64,000 nucleotides of DNA from Herbaspirillum sp. (GTDB lineage Bacteria; Pseudomonadota; Gammaproteobacteria; Burkholderiales; Burkholderiaceae_D). The position numbers and the translations under genes were made by a program. The stretch is taken from NCBI RefSeq assembly GCF_017744395.1, contig NZ_JAGIBI010000001.1, positions 558,001 through 622,000 of the forward strand, written 5' to 3'. Shown one piece after another: positions 26,264 through 35,811 of the stretch (within the stretch, counting starts at the first letter, position 1; every line of letters begins with the position of its first letter). The notes under the pieces are model-generated. The model was given only the letters and a program-made list of their open reading frames with translations, did no database searches and was not told where the DNA came from.

Positions 26264-26905
26264 ATGAGTGACGATTCCAAGGACACTTTCACGACCGCCG
26301 AACGGATCGCGGACGCCTTGCGCACGCGCATCGTGCGCGGTGAAATCGCCGGCGGCGCGGCGCTTCGGCAAGACCACATCGCGCAGGAATTCCAGTCCAG
26401 CCATGTGCCGGTGCGCGAAGCCTTCCAACGCCTGGAAGCGCAAGGCCTGGTGGCCACGCTGCCGCGCCGGGGCGTGCGCGTGACTTCGCTGAGCCCGGCC
26501 GTGATCAAGGAAAACGTCGAGATGCGGGCTGCGCTGGAGATACTGGCCTTGAAGCACAGCGCGGCGAAATTCACCGCGGAACATATCGACCGCCTGGAGC
26601 AGGCGCATGCCTCCTGTTCGGAGGCGACTTCCCTGGTTCAATGGGACGCGGCCAATAATCTTTTCCATGAAATCCTGAGCGGCGAATGCGGCATGCCCAG
26701 GCTGTTGGCGGTGCTCAGGCAATTGCAGCTGACCAACTCGCGCTACCTCTTCGCCACCGGCCTCACGCGCGGCTGGCAGCCGCGTTCCGACCATGATCAC
26801 ATGCTGATCATCAATGCCCTGAAAGATAAAAAGGTCGACCGCGCGCTGCAGTTGCTGAGCATGCATATCGGGACGATGGAGCGGGTCGGGTTTTCCGCCG
26901 GCTGA
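26264..26905 (+). CDS. bioR: GntR-family regulator, probable BioR-like repressor of biotin genes
   Basis: A 213-residue regulator: N-terminal winged helix (about 10-75; RTRIVRGEIAGG, HVPVREAFQRLEAQGLV, RRGVRVTSL) and a C-terminal FCD helical domain (about 85-205; EMRAALEILALKHSA, NLFHEIL, DHDHMLIINALKDKKVDRALQLLSMHI). It is divergent from bioB, and the shared region holds two BioR-type sites. BioR represses biotin genes in Alphaproteobacteria. No ribosome site fits before the ATG because the operator abuts it, so the mRNA may be leaderless. Symbol assigned from context and operator; orthology untested. Confidence 0.75.
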   Translation: MSDDSKDTFTTAERIADALRTRIVRGEIAGGAALRQDHIAQEFQSSHVPVREAFQRLEAQGLVATLPRRGVRVTSLSPAVIKENVEMRAALEILALKHSAAKFTAEHIDRLEQAHASCSEATSLVQWDAANNLFHEILSGECGMPRLLAVLRQLQLTNSRYLFATGLTRGWQPRSDHDHMLIINALKDKKVDRALQLLSMHIGTMERVGFSAG

Positions 26906-26934
26906 GCGGGTACGCAGCGGGACGGGAGGTGCGG

Positions 26935-27669
26935 TCAGTGCACCCCGGATGGGACCAGCAAGCCGTTGACGGCATCGTTGACAATCAGGGACGGCAGCGA
27001 ATTGCGGTCGTTCCTGACGATCACCATGTCCTTCTCGATATCTCCCGGCAGCGCCAGTTCGCCGATGTAGGCGCAGTCGGCGCTGCAGGTGTAGCGCAGC
27101 ACGGCGTTGCCGCGGCTGGCTTCGATGATGTGCTGGCCGTTCTCGACGCCGTAGTAGCGCACGCCCACCAGTGACGCCGCACCGCCGGCCTGCCTGTCTT
27201 CATAGAAATATTGGCCCTTGTCGACGCGCACATAGTGCGGCCAGGGCATGGCGCCGGCCGGGGCGATGCCGGCGATCTGCGCATCGTTCAGGCCGAGGCG
27301 CAGCGGTTCGGCCGGGGCCGGCTGGACTTGCGCCAGGACAGGCGCAGCGGCCTGCGCCTGCAGCTCGGCCTGGCGCCGCCGGTACCAGTCGGCCAGGCAG
27401 CCACGCTCATGGCAGTTCTGTTCGCGCCAGCGCCATTGCCGGTCCGAGTCGGCGCTGAAGGCGCGCTTGTCGGCCGCGCGCATGCGGGCCTGACGGAATG
27501 TCTGGCCCAGCTTGTCGTCCAGCGCCGAGAGTTCGGCATCGCCGCAAATGATTTTTTCATTGGCCGAGCTCGCCTTGCCGCAATCGAAGCTGGCGGCAAG
27601 GGCGGGAGCGCAGGTGAAGGCGCAATGCACGGCAAGAGCCGTGTAGAGGAAGGAGAGGGTTTTCTTCAT
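26935..27669 (-). CDS. LprI/DUF1311-like exported protein
   Basis: A 244-residue protein with a signal peptide (MKKTLSFLYTALAVHCAF...ALAA) followed by a DUF1311/LprI-type domain, SFDCGKASSANEKIICGD then ELSALDDKLGQTFRQA, with Cys pairs typical of this periplasmic fold and a further CHERGC. LprI proteins include lysozyme inhibitors. The C-terminal half (about 140-244) is a separate beta-rich region with a Cys pair (YTCSADC). GGAG precedes the ATG at 27669. Function beyond the domain is unknown. Confidence 0.78.
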   Translation of the reverse strand: MKKTLSFLYTALAVHCAFTCAPALAASFDCGKASSANEKIICGDAELSALDDKLGQTFRQARMRAADKRAFSADSDRQWRWREQNCHERGCLADWYRRRQAELQAQAAAPVLAQVQPAPAEPLRLGLNDAQIAGIAPAGAMPWPHYVRVDKGQYFYEDRQAGGAASLVGVRYYGVENGQHIIEASRGNAVLRYTCSADCAYIGELALPGDIEKDMVIVRNDRNSLPSLIVNDAVNGLLVPSGVH

Positions 27670-27917
27670 GGCGTTGCTCCAATGTTGCGCGATGCGATGC
27701 GCGCAAGCATCGCACCGCCGATGACGGTGCAAAACGGTGAGAAGAAAGGTCTTTTTCTAAAAATCTTTGCAGGTGAAAAAGCGTGTTCGGGCTTCTTTAC
27801 AAGCAGCCTTGGGGCAGGCTTTCCGCTGTATGGCAAGCGCTGTCGCGCAATGCATTTTCCATCCAAGTAAAATCGCGTTTTCGCAACGGCGAAGCACATT
27901 CAGGAGATTGTCAGGAC

Positions 27918-30326
27918 ATGCAGGGCAGCGACGGCCAGGATCGGCAGAATCAGTTGCAGCAAGGCGAGCGCAGGGGATTCATCCTCAGCCGCCACTGGCG
28001 CGACACGCCTGCCGGCATCGAGGTCGAACTCTGGCTGGCGACCGACGATGGCCCGCAATGCCTGCGCCTGCCGCCGCAACAGGCGGTGGCGTTCATCCCG
28101 CAGTCGGAGAGGGAGCGCGCGATGCCCTTGCTGGCCGGCGACGGCGGCTTCGAACTGCGCCCGCTCGACAACCTGAAAGACTTCAGCCAGCGGCCGGTGA
28201 TGGGCCTGTATGCGCGCCACTACCGCAAATTGCTGAAGAAGGAAAAGCAACTGCTGGAGAACGGCATCCCGGTCTACGAGGCCGACGTGCGGCCGCCGGA
28301 GCGTTACCTGATGGAACGTTTCATCAATGCGCCAGTGGCGTTCTCCGGCACGCCGGGGCCGGATGGCGTACTGCTGGATGCGCGCATCCGTCCGCTGGAA
28401 GGCTACCGGCCGCAACTCAGGCTGGCTTCGCTGGATATCGAAACCAGCTGGCACGGCGACCTGTATTCGATTGCGCTGGAAGGCTGCGGACAACGCACCG
28501 TCTACACGCTGGCGCCGGCCAGCGGCGCGGTGGCCGAGGTGGATTTCGAGCTGCATTTCTGCGCCGGCCGGAAGGAACTGATCGAACGCCTGAATGAGTG
28601 GATGGCGCGCCATGACCCGGACGCCATCATCGGCTGGAACCTGATCCAGTTCGACCTCAACGTGCTGCAGAAGCAGGCCGGCAAGTTCAAGGTGCCGTTG
28701 CGCCTGGGACGCCGCGGCGCGCCGCTGGAGTGGCGCGAGCACGGTTTCCGGGCCAACCACATGCTGGTGACGGCGCCGGGGCGGCTGGTCATCGACGGCA
28801 TCGAAAGCCTGCGTTCGGCGTTCTGGAACTTCCCTTCCTTCAGCCTGGAAAACGTGGCGCAGACGCTGTTGGGCGAGGGCAAGGCGATTTCCACGCCTTA
28901 CCAGCGTATGGACGAGATCGACCGCATGTTCGCTGAGGACAAGGCGGCACTGGCCACCTACAACCTGAAGGATTGCGAACTCGTCACCCGCATCTTCGCC
29001 AAGACCGAGATTCTTGAGTTCCTGCTGGAGCGCGCCAGCGTCACCGGCCTGCCGGCCGACCGCAGCGGCGGCTCGGTGGCGGCGTTCACCCATCTCTACA
29101 TGCCGCAGATGCATCGCAAGGGATATGTGGCGCCCAACCTGGGTGATGCGGAAGCCATCGCCAGCCCGGGCGGCTTCGTGATGGATTCGCGCGCGGGACT
29201 GTACGACTCGGTGATCGTGCTGGACTATAAGAGCCTGTACCCGAGCATCATCCGCAGCTTCCTGATCGATCCGGTCGGCCTGGTGGACGGGACGCTCAAC
29301 GAACCCGAAGCCGAGACCGTGCCGGGTTTCAACGAGGCCCGCTTCTCCCGGCGCAGCCACAGCCTGCCGGCCATCATCGAACAGATCTGGCAGCAGCGCG
29401 AGGCCGCCAAGCGCAACGGCAACCAGCCGCTGTCGCAGGCGCTGAAGATCATCATGAATTCCTTCTACGGCGTGCTGGGATCGACCGTGTGCCGTTTCTT
29501 CGATTCGCGCCTGGCCTCGTCGATCACCCGGCGCGGGCACGAGATCATGCGCCACACGCGCCAACTGATCGAAGAGCAGGGCTATGAAGTGATCTATGGC
29601 GACACCGATTCCACCTTCGTCTGGCTGAAACGCACGCACAGCGATGAACAGGCGCGCGCCATCGGGCTGGAACTGCTGCAAAAGATCAACCTCTGGTGGC
29701 GCGACCGCCTGCGCGAGCAATACCAGCTGGAAAGCGCGCTGGAGCTGCAATTCGAAGTGCATTACCAGCGCTTCCTGATGCCCAGCGTGCGCGGCTCCGA
29801 CGTCGGCAGCAAGAAGCGCTACGCCGGCTACGTGCGCACCGCGCAAGGCGAAGACAAGCTGACGTTCAAGGGCCTGGAAACCGTGCGCACCGACTGGACA
29901 CCGCTGGCGCAGCAGTTCCAGCAGGAGCTGTACCTGCGCATCTTCAGGAAGGAGCCGTACCGGGATTACATCGCCGGCTACGTGGCGGATCTGCTGGCGG
30001 GCAAGCTGGATGCGCAACTGGTCTACCGCAAGCGCCTGCGCCGCCAGCTGGACCACTATGAAAGGAATGTGCCGCCGCACGTGCGCGCCGCGCGCATGGC
30101 CGACCAGGTGAACAAGGAAGGCGGGCGCCCGCTGCAGTACCAGCAAGGCGGCTGGATCAACTACGTGATGACCACGGCCGGGCCGGAGCCGCTGGAAAAG
30201 CGCAGCGCCGCCATCGACTACGGGCATTACCTGGAGCGCCAACTGGCGCCGGTGGCCGACGCCATCCTGGTTTTCGTCGGCGACAGCTTTGCCAGCGCGA
30301 CTTCGCCGCAGCGGGAGCTGTTCTGA
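27918..30326 (+). CDS. polB: DNA polymerase II (family B)
   Basis: An 802-residue family B polymerase (E. coli Pol II 783). Exonuclease motifs: DIE in ASLDIETS, and YNLKDCELV (Exo III). Polymerase motifs: A, DYKSLYPSII; B, KIIMNSFYGVLGS; C, YGDTDSTFV; also KKRYAGY. It performs translesion and repair synthesis. Start ATG at 27918 fits homologous length; upstream in-frame residues are unrelated. No LexA box of the CTGT-N8-ACAG type was found in the 248 bp upstream. Confidence 0.95.
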   Translation: MQGSDGQDRQNQLQQGERRGFILSRHWRDTPAGIEVELWLATDDGPQCLRLPPQQAVAFIPQSERERAMPLLAGDGGFELRPLDNLKDFSQRPVMGLYARHYRKLLKKEKQLLENGIPVYEADVRPPERYLMERFINAPVAFSGTPGPDGVLLDARIRPLEGYRPQLRLASLDIETSWHGDLYSIALEGCGQRTVYTLAPASGAVAEVDFELHFCAGRKELIERLNEWMARHDPDAIIGWNLIQFDLNVLQKQAGKFKVPLRLGRRGAPLEWREHGFRANHMLVTAPGRLVIDGIESLRSAFWNFPSFSLENVAQTLLGEGKAISTPYQRMDEIDRMFAEDKAALATYNLKDCELVTRIFAKTEILEFLLERASVTGLPADRSGGSVAAFTHLYMPQMHRKGYVAPNLGDAEAIASPGGFVMDSRAGLYDSVIVLDYKSLYPSIIRSFLIDPVGLVDGTLNEPEAETVPGFNEARFSRRSHSLPAIIEQIWQQREAAKRNGNQPLSQALKIIMNSFYGVLGSTVCRFFDSRLASSITRRGHEIMRHTRQLIEEQGYEVIYGDTDSTFVWLKRTHSDEQARAIGLELLQKINLWWRDRLREQYQLESALELQFEVHYQRFLMPSVRGSDVGSKKRYAGYVRTAQGEDKLTFKGLETVRTDWTPLAQQFQQELYLRIFRKEPYRDYIAGYVADLLAGKLDAQLVYRKRLRRQLDHYERNVPPHVRAARMADQVNKEGGRPLQYQQGGWINYVMTTAGPEPLEKRSAAIDYGHYLERQLAPVADAILVFVGDSFASATSPQRELF

Positions 30327-30368
30327 GTGGGCGATTTCGGGAGCGGGAAGGCCGGTCGGAAGATGCGC

Positions 30369-30554
30369 TTACCGGGGCAGGTGAGGATCCGAGCCGTCCT
30401 GGCGGCGTTCCAGCTTGCGCGGCCTGGCGCCGGTGCAGCGAAACACCTTTCTCCAGATGAAATAGCCAAACGCCAGCGCACCCGCCAGTACGTACAGGGC
30501 GTACAGCCCCAATGCGTAGGAGCCGTAGTGCATCAAACTTTGGAGGATGGTCAT
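30369..30554 (-). CDS. small hypothetical membrane protein
   Basis: A 61-residue protein with one membrane helix (about 10-33, YGSYALGLYALYVLAGALAFGYFIW) and a basic tail (RCTGARPRKLERRQDG). Such single-pass small proteins are common and uncharacterised. It is on the opposite strand just after polB and could share a transcript with the gene upstream at 30642-31151. A weak purine stretch precedes the ATG. Confidence 0.5.
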   Translation of the reverse strand: MTILQSLMHYGSYALGLYALYVLAGALAFGYFIWRKVFRCTGARPRKLERRQDGSDPHLPR

Positions 30555-30641
30555 TTTTCCGGCGTCAGGAAAGTGTGTCGCGAAGCTAGCATTTTATTTC
30601 CGGTTGGGGCGGCTGGACATCGGGAATTTCCCGATATCGGT

Positions 30642-31151
30642 TCAAGCCAGGGCCGCCCGGCCACTGTGTAGAACGTATAAGCCGGCCAGGATGATGACAG
30701 CGCCGAAAAAATAAAATGCCGTGCGTCCCAGCTTGCCGAAACCGGCCCGGCGCCCCGGCCCTTCATCGGCGCCGTGGCAGGGAGGCTCTTCATAGTGGAT
30801 GTTGTAGGCATGGCGGTGGCCGTCATGGGACAAGAGCACCCGCGCCATGAATGCATGCGGCGCCGGAATGGTATCGGTCGACTCCAGGAATGCGCCCCGG
30901 TCGATGAACCGGAAGGTCTGCCGGGCGCCGCCGTCCGGGCGGATCGTGCGGATTTCCATGCCGGCGGCCGGCCAATTGTGCCGGCCGTGTTCACCCGAGA
31001 GCCTGAAGCGCGGCGGCGCGTTGTCTTCGAAGATGTCGACGCTCAGCATGCCGTGGCCGGTATCGATCCATCTGGTTTCGTGGCGGTGGGGGTGGCAACG
31101 CCGGGTTGCTTTTCGGGGGCGCTGCCGGAACAGGGTTTTAATCTCGATCAT
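30642..31151 (-). CDS. hypothetical His-rich protein with C-terminal membrane anchor
   Basis: A 169-residue protein of unknown function. N-terminal part is rich in His and Arg (RRCHPHRHETRW), a beta-rich middle follows (FRLSGEHGRHNW, MEIRTIRPDGG, FRFIDRGAFLESTDTIPAPHAFMARVLLSHDGHRH), and a single C-terminal helix (FYFFGAVIILAGLYVLHSG) anchors it. His clusters hint at metal binding, which is inference only. Start at 31151 is chosen over 31226 for the more compact N-terminus; GAGG lies upstream. Confidence 0.55.
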   Translation of the reverse strand: MIEIKTLFRQRPRKATRRCHPHRHETRWIDTGHGMLSVDIFEDNAPPRFRLSGEHGRHNWPAAGMEIRTIRPDGGARQTFRFIDRGAFLESTDTIPAPHAFMARVLLSHDGHRHAYNIHYEEPPCHGADEGPGRRAGFGKLGRTAFYFFGAVIILAGLYVLHSGRAALA

Positions 31152-32123
31152 GGGATGCCTCGGCGATAGTTCGTCAATATGCAAGGGAAAAAGTCGGCCC
31201 CGCATCCCCGCAGGCGAGGATGCCATCGATCACATCGGGAGGAAAACCGCAGGCCGCGCCAGCGGGCCTGCGGTGATGCCGCCATCTGCCTGCAGCAAGA
31301 CGACGGCCAGAGAATTCTTGGCGGGTCTTGCTGCTACAGCATCGGACGTGATTGCCGACAACTACAACAGTCTGGGCCAGTGTCCACGGAAGGACTCCAT
31401 CAGTAAGTGGTTCAGCGCGCACCGGAGCATTGCCTGAAACGGCATGCCGGCGGCGGATTTGCGGCTAGGTTACGGCTATCTTGCTTACCAGCCGGAAGAC
31501 GGTTTCACAGCCAACACGCCATGGGTGACGGCGTTGCCGCGTCCCGGATGCCGGGGCGCGCTGCGGCGGCCTTCGATTTGCGCATTCACGGACGAGGCAG
31601 ACCAGCCGAACTTCCAGTTCGAGGGCTGGGCAGCCGGTTGCGCTGTGGTGGCCAGGTGGAAGGATTTGGATTTTTTCATAGCGATCCTCACGGTGAGAAA
31701 CATTGTTGCCAGTCAGGACAAAGGATCGACCTTGCTTGCGCGAACCGGCTTCGCAAAGCAACAGCGACCGCGCAATAGGGACAACCGGCACTCCGGAAAA
31801 GGAATGCCCGCCGAACCGTGCGTGATCACGCAATGGAACCAACAGAAATGGGGAAGGACGACGGATGTCGTGGAAGACAAGCGCTACAGCCAGGATCGCG
31901 GCTGCGGCAGGAGGGGAACTGCGGAGCTCAGGCGATATTGGCTGGGGTCATGCCCCAAGTATGTAAGTGACTACTGCTACTGTCCAAGATCGAACTCCAT
32001 GTTTTTTCGGTGCCCGGATGTTAGTTCCATATGCAAATCTGCGTCAAGGAAAAAGCATGGTTTCCGACATTATTTCGGCCGACCGTTGCTTTCCGCCCAA
32101 ACCGAGGCTTTTCAGAAAGCAGG
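31152..32123. other. gene-poor region
   Basis: Nearly 1 kb without a convincing gene. Frames on both strands lack family-like sequence and codon bias, and base composition is more mixed than in neighbours. It may hold a decayed gene or regulatory DNA. One short minus-strand candidate (31485-31679) is listed separately. Confidence 0.5.
31485..31679 (-). CDS. candidate small ORF
   Basis: A 64-residue frame with a good ribosome site: AGGA six bases before ATG at 31679. It begins MKKSKSFHLATTAQPAAQPS and is polar and basic without membrane helix or known motif. The start signal is the only support; it could be a relic or chance. Confidence 0.25.
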   Translation of the reverse strand: MKKSKSFHLATTAQPAAQPSNWKFGWSASSVNAQIEGRRSAPRHPGRGNAVTHGVLAVKPSSGW

Positions 32124-33473
32124 CTAAAGCTGGAATCTGACCGCCACGCTCAGGCCGGCATGCTGGCCGCTGTCGGATTTCCGGTTGGCGAAGACCACGC
32201 TGGCGTTGTTGCGGTCGGCGATCGCCTTGACGATCGCCAGCCCGAGCCCCGATCCGGATTCGCCGTTGCCGAGGATGCGATAGAACGGATCGAAGATGCG
32301 TTCCATCTCGTGCTCCGGAATCCCCGGCCCGGAGTCCTCGACCTGGACCGCCAGGACCCGGCCCTCCTGGCGCGCCCGCAGGCGCAGTTGCCCGCCGGCC
32401 GGGGTATAGCGGATCGCATTGTCGGCCAGGTTCTTGATCAGCATCAGGGCGTCGAACAATTGGCCGGTGAAGATGGCCGCGGGCTCGCTGTCGACCTCGA
32501 CGTCGATGTTCTTGGCCTCGGCCGAGGGCATCAGGTCTTCCAGCACCTGCTTGAACACGTCTTCCATCGGGATGGTCGAGACTGGGGATGCCACGGTTTC
32601 CTGCGAGCGCGCCATCACCAGCAATTGCTCCAGCAGGGCGCGCATGCGCTGCATGCCGCGGCGCAGGTCGAGCATCCGCTCCTGCGCCGCCGCCGGCAAT
32701 TCGATCTTGCGGATATTGTCGGCCTGCAGGGAGAGGGCGGTCAGCGGCGAGCGCAGTTCATGCGCGGCGTCGGCGACAAAGCGTTTCTGCATTTCCATCG
32801 CGCGCCGCACGCGCAGCAGCAGGGCGTTGATGGATGCGGTGAAAGGACGGATTTCACTCGGCACATTGAGGTCGTCCAGCGGGCTCAGATCGTTGTCGCG
32901 CCGTTTGTCCAGTTCGCTGGAGAGCTGCTTGACCGGCTTGAGCATGATGCGCGCCACCACATTGATCAGCAGCAGCAGGACCGGCACCAGCGCGATGAAA
33001 GGGAAGACGGTGCGCCATGCGCTGCCGTTGGCGATCTCGTCGCGCGCATCGGTGCGCTGGCTGACCACCAACCGGGCGCCATCGGGCAAGTGGCGGATGA
33101 AGATACGCCAGGTATAGAGATGGCCGTCCAGGTGCTGCACGCCTTCGGGAAGGCCGGCCGGCAGCGGCACCGTTTCATCGAGCAGGCGGATGCTGTCTTC
33201 GCCGTGCGCCAGCACCTGCACGATGACTTGCGTTTCTGGATCGTCGCTGGGCTCGATCTCCTGGGTGATGAGCAGGCCGGTATGCGGTTTCTGCTGCTGC
33301 ATCAGGCCGGCGATCTGGCGAAGTTGGTCGTCCTGGAAGGCGTTGGCTTCGCGCAGCGCCCCGCGAAACGAGAAGTAGCCGCCGCCGGCCGCCGTGGCCA
33401 GGATGACGGCCGAAAGCCAGAACGAGAGCTGGGCTTGCAGGGAACCGGTTATTTTTCTTTTGAAACCATCCAT
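32124..33473 (-). CDS. sensor histidine kinase (QseC/TctE-like)
   Basis: A 449-residue inner-membrane kinase: TM1 (about 14-35), periplasmic domain (36-152), TM2 (153-175), HAMP-like linker, H-box FVADAAHELRSPLTAL with His238, N-box LIKNLADNAIRYTPAGG, and G-boxes DSGPGIP and GSGLGLAIV. It should phosphorylate the OmpR-type regulator encoded just upstream, whose stop lies inside this gene (25-base overlap). Signal unknown; no target genes are obvious nearby. Confidence 0.9.
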   Translation of the reverse strand: MDGFKRKITGSLQAQLSFWLSAVILATAAGGGYFSFRGALREANAFQDDQLRQIAGLMQQQKPHTGLLITQEIEPSDDPETQVIVQVLAHGEDSIRLLDETVPLPAGLPEGVQHLDGHLYTWRIFIRHLPDGARLVVSQRTDARDEIANGSAWRTVFPFIALVPVLLLLINVVARIMLKPVKQLSSELDKRRDNDLSPLDDLNVPSEIRPFTASINALLLRVRRAMEMQKRFVADAAHELRSPLTALSLQADNIRKIELPAAAQERMLDLRRGMQRMRALLEQLLVMARSQETVASPVSTIPMEDVFKQVLEDLMPSAEAKNIDVEVDSEPAAIFTGQLFDALMLIKNLADNAIRYTPAGGQLRLRARQEGRVLAVQVEDSGPGIPEHEMERIFDPFYRILGNGESGSGLGLAIVKAIADRNNASVVFANRKSDSGQHAGLSVAVRFQL

Positions 33474-34111
33474 CCCAGGCCCCTGACATTCTTGATGATG
33501 TGGTTGCCGAACTTCTTGCGGATGGCGTGGATCAGGTATTCCACCGCATTGCTTTCGACTTCCTCGTTCCAGCCGTAGATGCGGTCTTCCAGGTCACGGC
33601 GCGACAGGATCGCCCCCGGACGCTGCATCAACGATTGCATCAGGCTGAATTCGCGCGCCGACAGGCGCTGCGCGGTCCCTTCGAAGCGCATCTCGCGGCT
33701 GGTCGGATCGAGCCCGATCTCGCCGTTGCTCAGCACCGGGCTGCCGCTGCCGCCGCGGCGGCGGATCACGGCGCGCATGCGCGCCAGCAGTTCGTCCATT
33801 TCAAACGGCTTGATGATGTAGTCGTCAGCGCCCGCATCCAGGCCGCGGATACGTTCTTCCAGCGCGTCGCGCGCGGTGACGATCAGCACCGGGGTATCCA
33901 TCCTGTTCTCGCGCAGGTGGCGCAGCACATGGAAGCCGTCCAGCCGCGGCAAGCCGAGGTCGAGCAGGACCAGGTCGTATTGTTGGGTGTTGACCGCGAG
34001 CTGGGCCGAACCGCCGTCGCCGACGCAATCGACCGCGTAAGCCGCGTCCCGCAACGCCTGTTCGGTCGCCGCTGCGATCATGCGGTCGTCTTCCACCAGA
34101 AGTACTCTCAC
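33449..34111 (-). CDS. OmpR-family response regulator
   Basis: A 220-residue regulator with receiver (acidic VEDD, phospho-acceptor Asp51 in LVLLDLGLPRLDG, Thr in IVTARD, Lys in IIKPFEMDELLAR) and a winged-helix C-terminus (LSAREFSLMQSLMQRPGAIL, SNAVEYLIHAIRKKFG). First of a two-gene operon with the kinase. It is divergent from the FetAB-like transporter across 260 bp, which could be a target; this is inference from position. Confidence 0.93.
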   Translation of the reverse strand: MRVLLVEDDRMIAAATEQALRDAAYAVDCVGDGGSAQLAVNTQQYDLVLLDLGLPRLDGFHVLRHLRENRMDTPVLIVTARDALEERIRGLDAGADDYIIKPFEMDELLARMRAVIRRRGGSGSPVLSNGEIGLDPTSREMRFEGTAQRLSAREFSLMQSLMQRPGAILSRRDLEDRIYGWNEEVESNAVEYLIHAIRKKFGNHIIKNVRGLGWMVSKEK

Positions 34112-34372
34112 CTTGCCTGTTCCCTAAGATTGTCAGTGTGCCTGCCGTGCCGCCAATAGTAGACCAATCGCGCGCCGCTACGCGAAACACGTATCTATTT
34201 GGCAGGTTTCGGAGACAACGCCAGCATACGATTGGCCATTCACGCCTGGCAGCATAATGGGCCAGACTTAGGGACGGCTGAGGTCGGGCCAATCGCCAAT
34301 AGTGGGAAAATGCGCCTTAGAATGCCAACGATATCCAGCCGAATTCGAAGAAGGGCGCAAGTCGCCATCAGT

Positions 34373-34996
34373 ATGGAAGCAAAACTCAAACAAGAACAGG
34401 TTCTGCCCGCCCGGATGGAAGCCGTCGGCGTGTGCTCCCCGGTGGTCGCGCCGGTGTCCTTCAGTGTTGTCGCCGGCCAGTGCCTGTCGGTGTCGGGCCG
34501 CTCGGGTGCGGGCAAGACGCGGCTGCTGCGGCTGGTCGCCGATCTCGACGAAGGCGGCGGCGATGTCATGCTCGACGGCGTCTCGCGCAGCGCTTTTTCA
34601 GCGCCGGACTGGCGCCGGCAAGTCCTGTACCAGAGCGCGGAACCGGCATGGTGGCGACCCAGCGTGGCCGCGCACTTCGAACCGGAAGAGCTGGAGCTGG
34701 CCACGCAATTGGCCGACCGGCTGGCCTTGCCGGCCGGCCGCCTCGAGGCGGACATCTCCCAGCTTTCCACCGGCGAGCGCCAGCGCGCCGCGCTGATCCG
34801 CTCCCTGGCCAAACGCCCCAAGGCGCTGCTGCTCGATGAGCCGACCAGCGCGCTGGACGCCGACAATGCCAGGCGCGTCGAAGCTTTGCTGCTGGATTGC
34901 ATGAACGACGGCCTGGCCCTGGTGCTGGTGACGCATTCGCAGGAGCAGGCGGCGCGGCTGGCGGGCTCGGCCATCCTGATCGAGCCGAGGCGGTGA
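34373..34996 (+). CDS. ABC transporter ATP-binding protein, FetA-like
   Basis: A 207-residue ATPase with Walker A GRSGAGKTRLL, signature LSTGERQRAALIRSL, Walker B ALLLDEPTSALD and H-switch VTHSQEQ. Short length and pairing with a UPF0014 permease match E. coli FetA (YbbL), a putative iron exporter. The ATG at 34373 is chosen; the longer frame to 34199 is non-homologous. It ends 2 bp before the permease. Confidence 0.85.
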   Translation: MEAKLKQEQVLPARMEAVGVCSPVVAPVSFSVVAGQCLSVSGRSGAGKTRLLRLVADLDEGGGDVMLDGVSRSAFSAPDWRRQVLYQSAEPAWWRPSVAAHFEPEELELATQLADRLALPAGRLEADISQLSTGERQRAALIRSLAKRPKALLLDEPTSALDADNARRVEALLLDCMNDGLALVLVTHSQEQAARLAGSAILIEPRR

Positions 34997-34998
34997 CG

Positions 34999-35793
34999 AT
35001 GGCGCCCCTGATGCTTTCCTCGACCGACCTGGCGCTGGCGGCCATCCTGGTGCTGTGCAACGGCGCGCTGTCGCTGGCGCTCGGCTTGCAGGTGCACCGG
35101 CCGCTGGCGATCGCCGCGGTCCGGATGGTGGTGCAACTGCTGTTGGTCGGGCTGGTATTGCGCTGGATACTGGAAGTCCGCTCGCCGCTGGCCACCGGCC
35201 TGGCGGTGGCGCTGATGGTGGTGGCCGCGGCCCGCGAAGTCGCGGCCAGGCCGCGCCGGCGCCTGCGCGGCTGGAGCGGGATGCGCATCAGCGCCATCGT
35301 GGTCAGCGCGGCTTCCCTGCTGACCGTGGCGCTGGCGCTGGCGACCGCGATCCGGCCCGCCCCGTGGTACGACCCGCGCTATGCGATACCGCTCATGGGC
35401 ATTGTGCTGGGCAGCGTCCTCAACTCGGCCAGCATCGCGCTCGATGCCTTCCTTTCAGGCGTGCATGCGGCCGCGGCCGTGATCGAAGGGCGGCTGGCGC
35501 TGGGCGAGCCGAGAAACGAAGCGCTCAAGCCGCACGTCGTGGCTGCCATCCGCAGCGGCATGCTGCCGGTGATCAACCAGATGTCGGCCGCCGGCATCAT
35601 CACGCTGCCCGGCATCATGACCGGCCAGGTGCTGGCCGGCATGGATGCGCTGGAAGCGGCCAAATACCAGATCCTGCTGATGTTCATCCTGGCCGGCGCC
35701 AGCGGCATCGCCGCCTTCGGCAGCGCCGTACTGGCCGCCTTGCGGATCACCGATGAACGCCATCGCTTGCGGCTCGACCGGCTCCAATCCTGA
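34999..35793 (+). CDS. UPF0014/FetB-like ABC permease
   Basis: A 264-residue membrane protein with about seven hydrophobic helices, of the UPF0014 (FetB/YbbM) family: RMVVQLLLVGLVLRWI, PLMGIVLGSVLNSASIALD, and the conserved SAAGIITLPGIMTGQVLAG. Forms an exporter with the preceding ATPase; E. coli FetAB is tied to iron homeostasis and oxidative stress resistance. An in-frame GTG six bases upstream is an alternative start. Confidence 0.88.
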   Translation: MAPLMLSSTDLALAAILVLCNGALSLALGLQVHRPLAIAAVRMVVQLLLVGLVLRWILEVRSPLATGLAVALMVVAAAREVAARPRRRLRGWSGMRISAIVVSAASLLTVALALATAIRPAPWYDPRYAIPLMGIVLGSVLNSASIALDAFLSGVHAAAAVIEGRLALGEPRNEALKPHVVAAIRSGMLPVINQMSAAGIITLPGIMTGQVLAGMDALEAAKYQILLMFILAGASGIAAFGSAVLAALRITDERHRLRLDRLQS

Positions 35794-35811
35794 TGTGACG
35801 GCTGGCTGTCG

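Noticed and set aside
27670-27917. Possible LexA box upstream of polB (CTGT near 27826)
   Set aside because: The second half-site is not at the required eight-base spacing.
27900-30242. 780-codon minus-strand frame opposite polB
   Set aside because: Shadow of a gene with all family B polymerase motifs.
31444-32127. 227-codon plus-strand frame in the gene-poor region
   Set aside because: No ribosome site, mixed composition with scattered Cys and no family resemblance; kept only as part of the intergenic entry.
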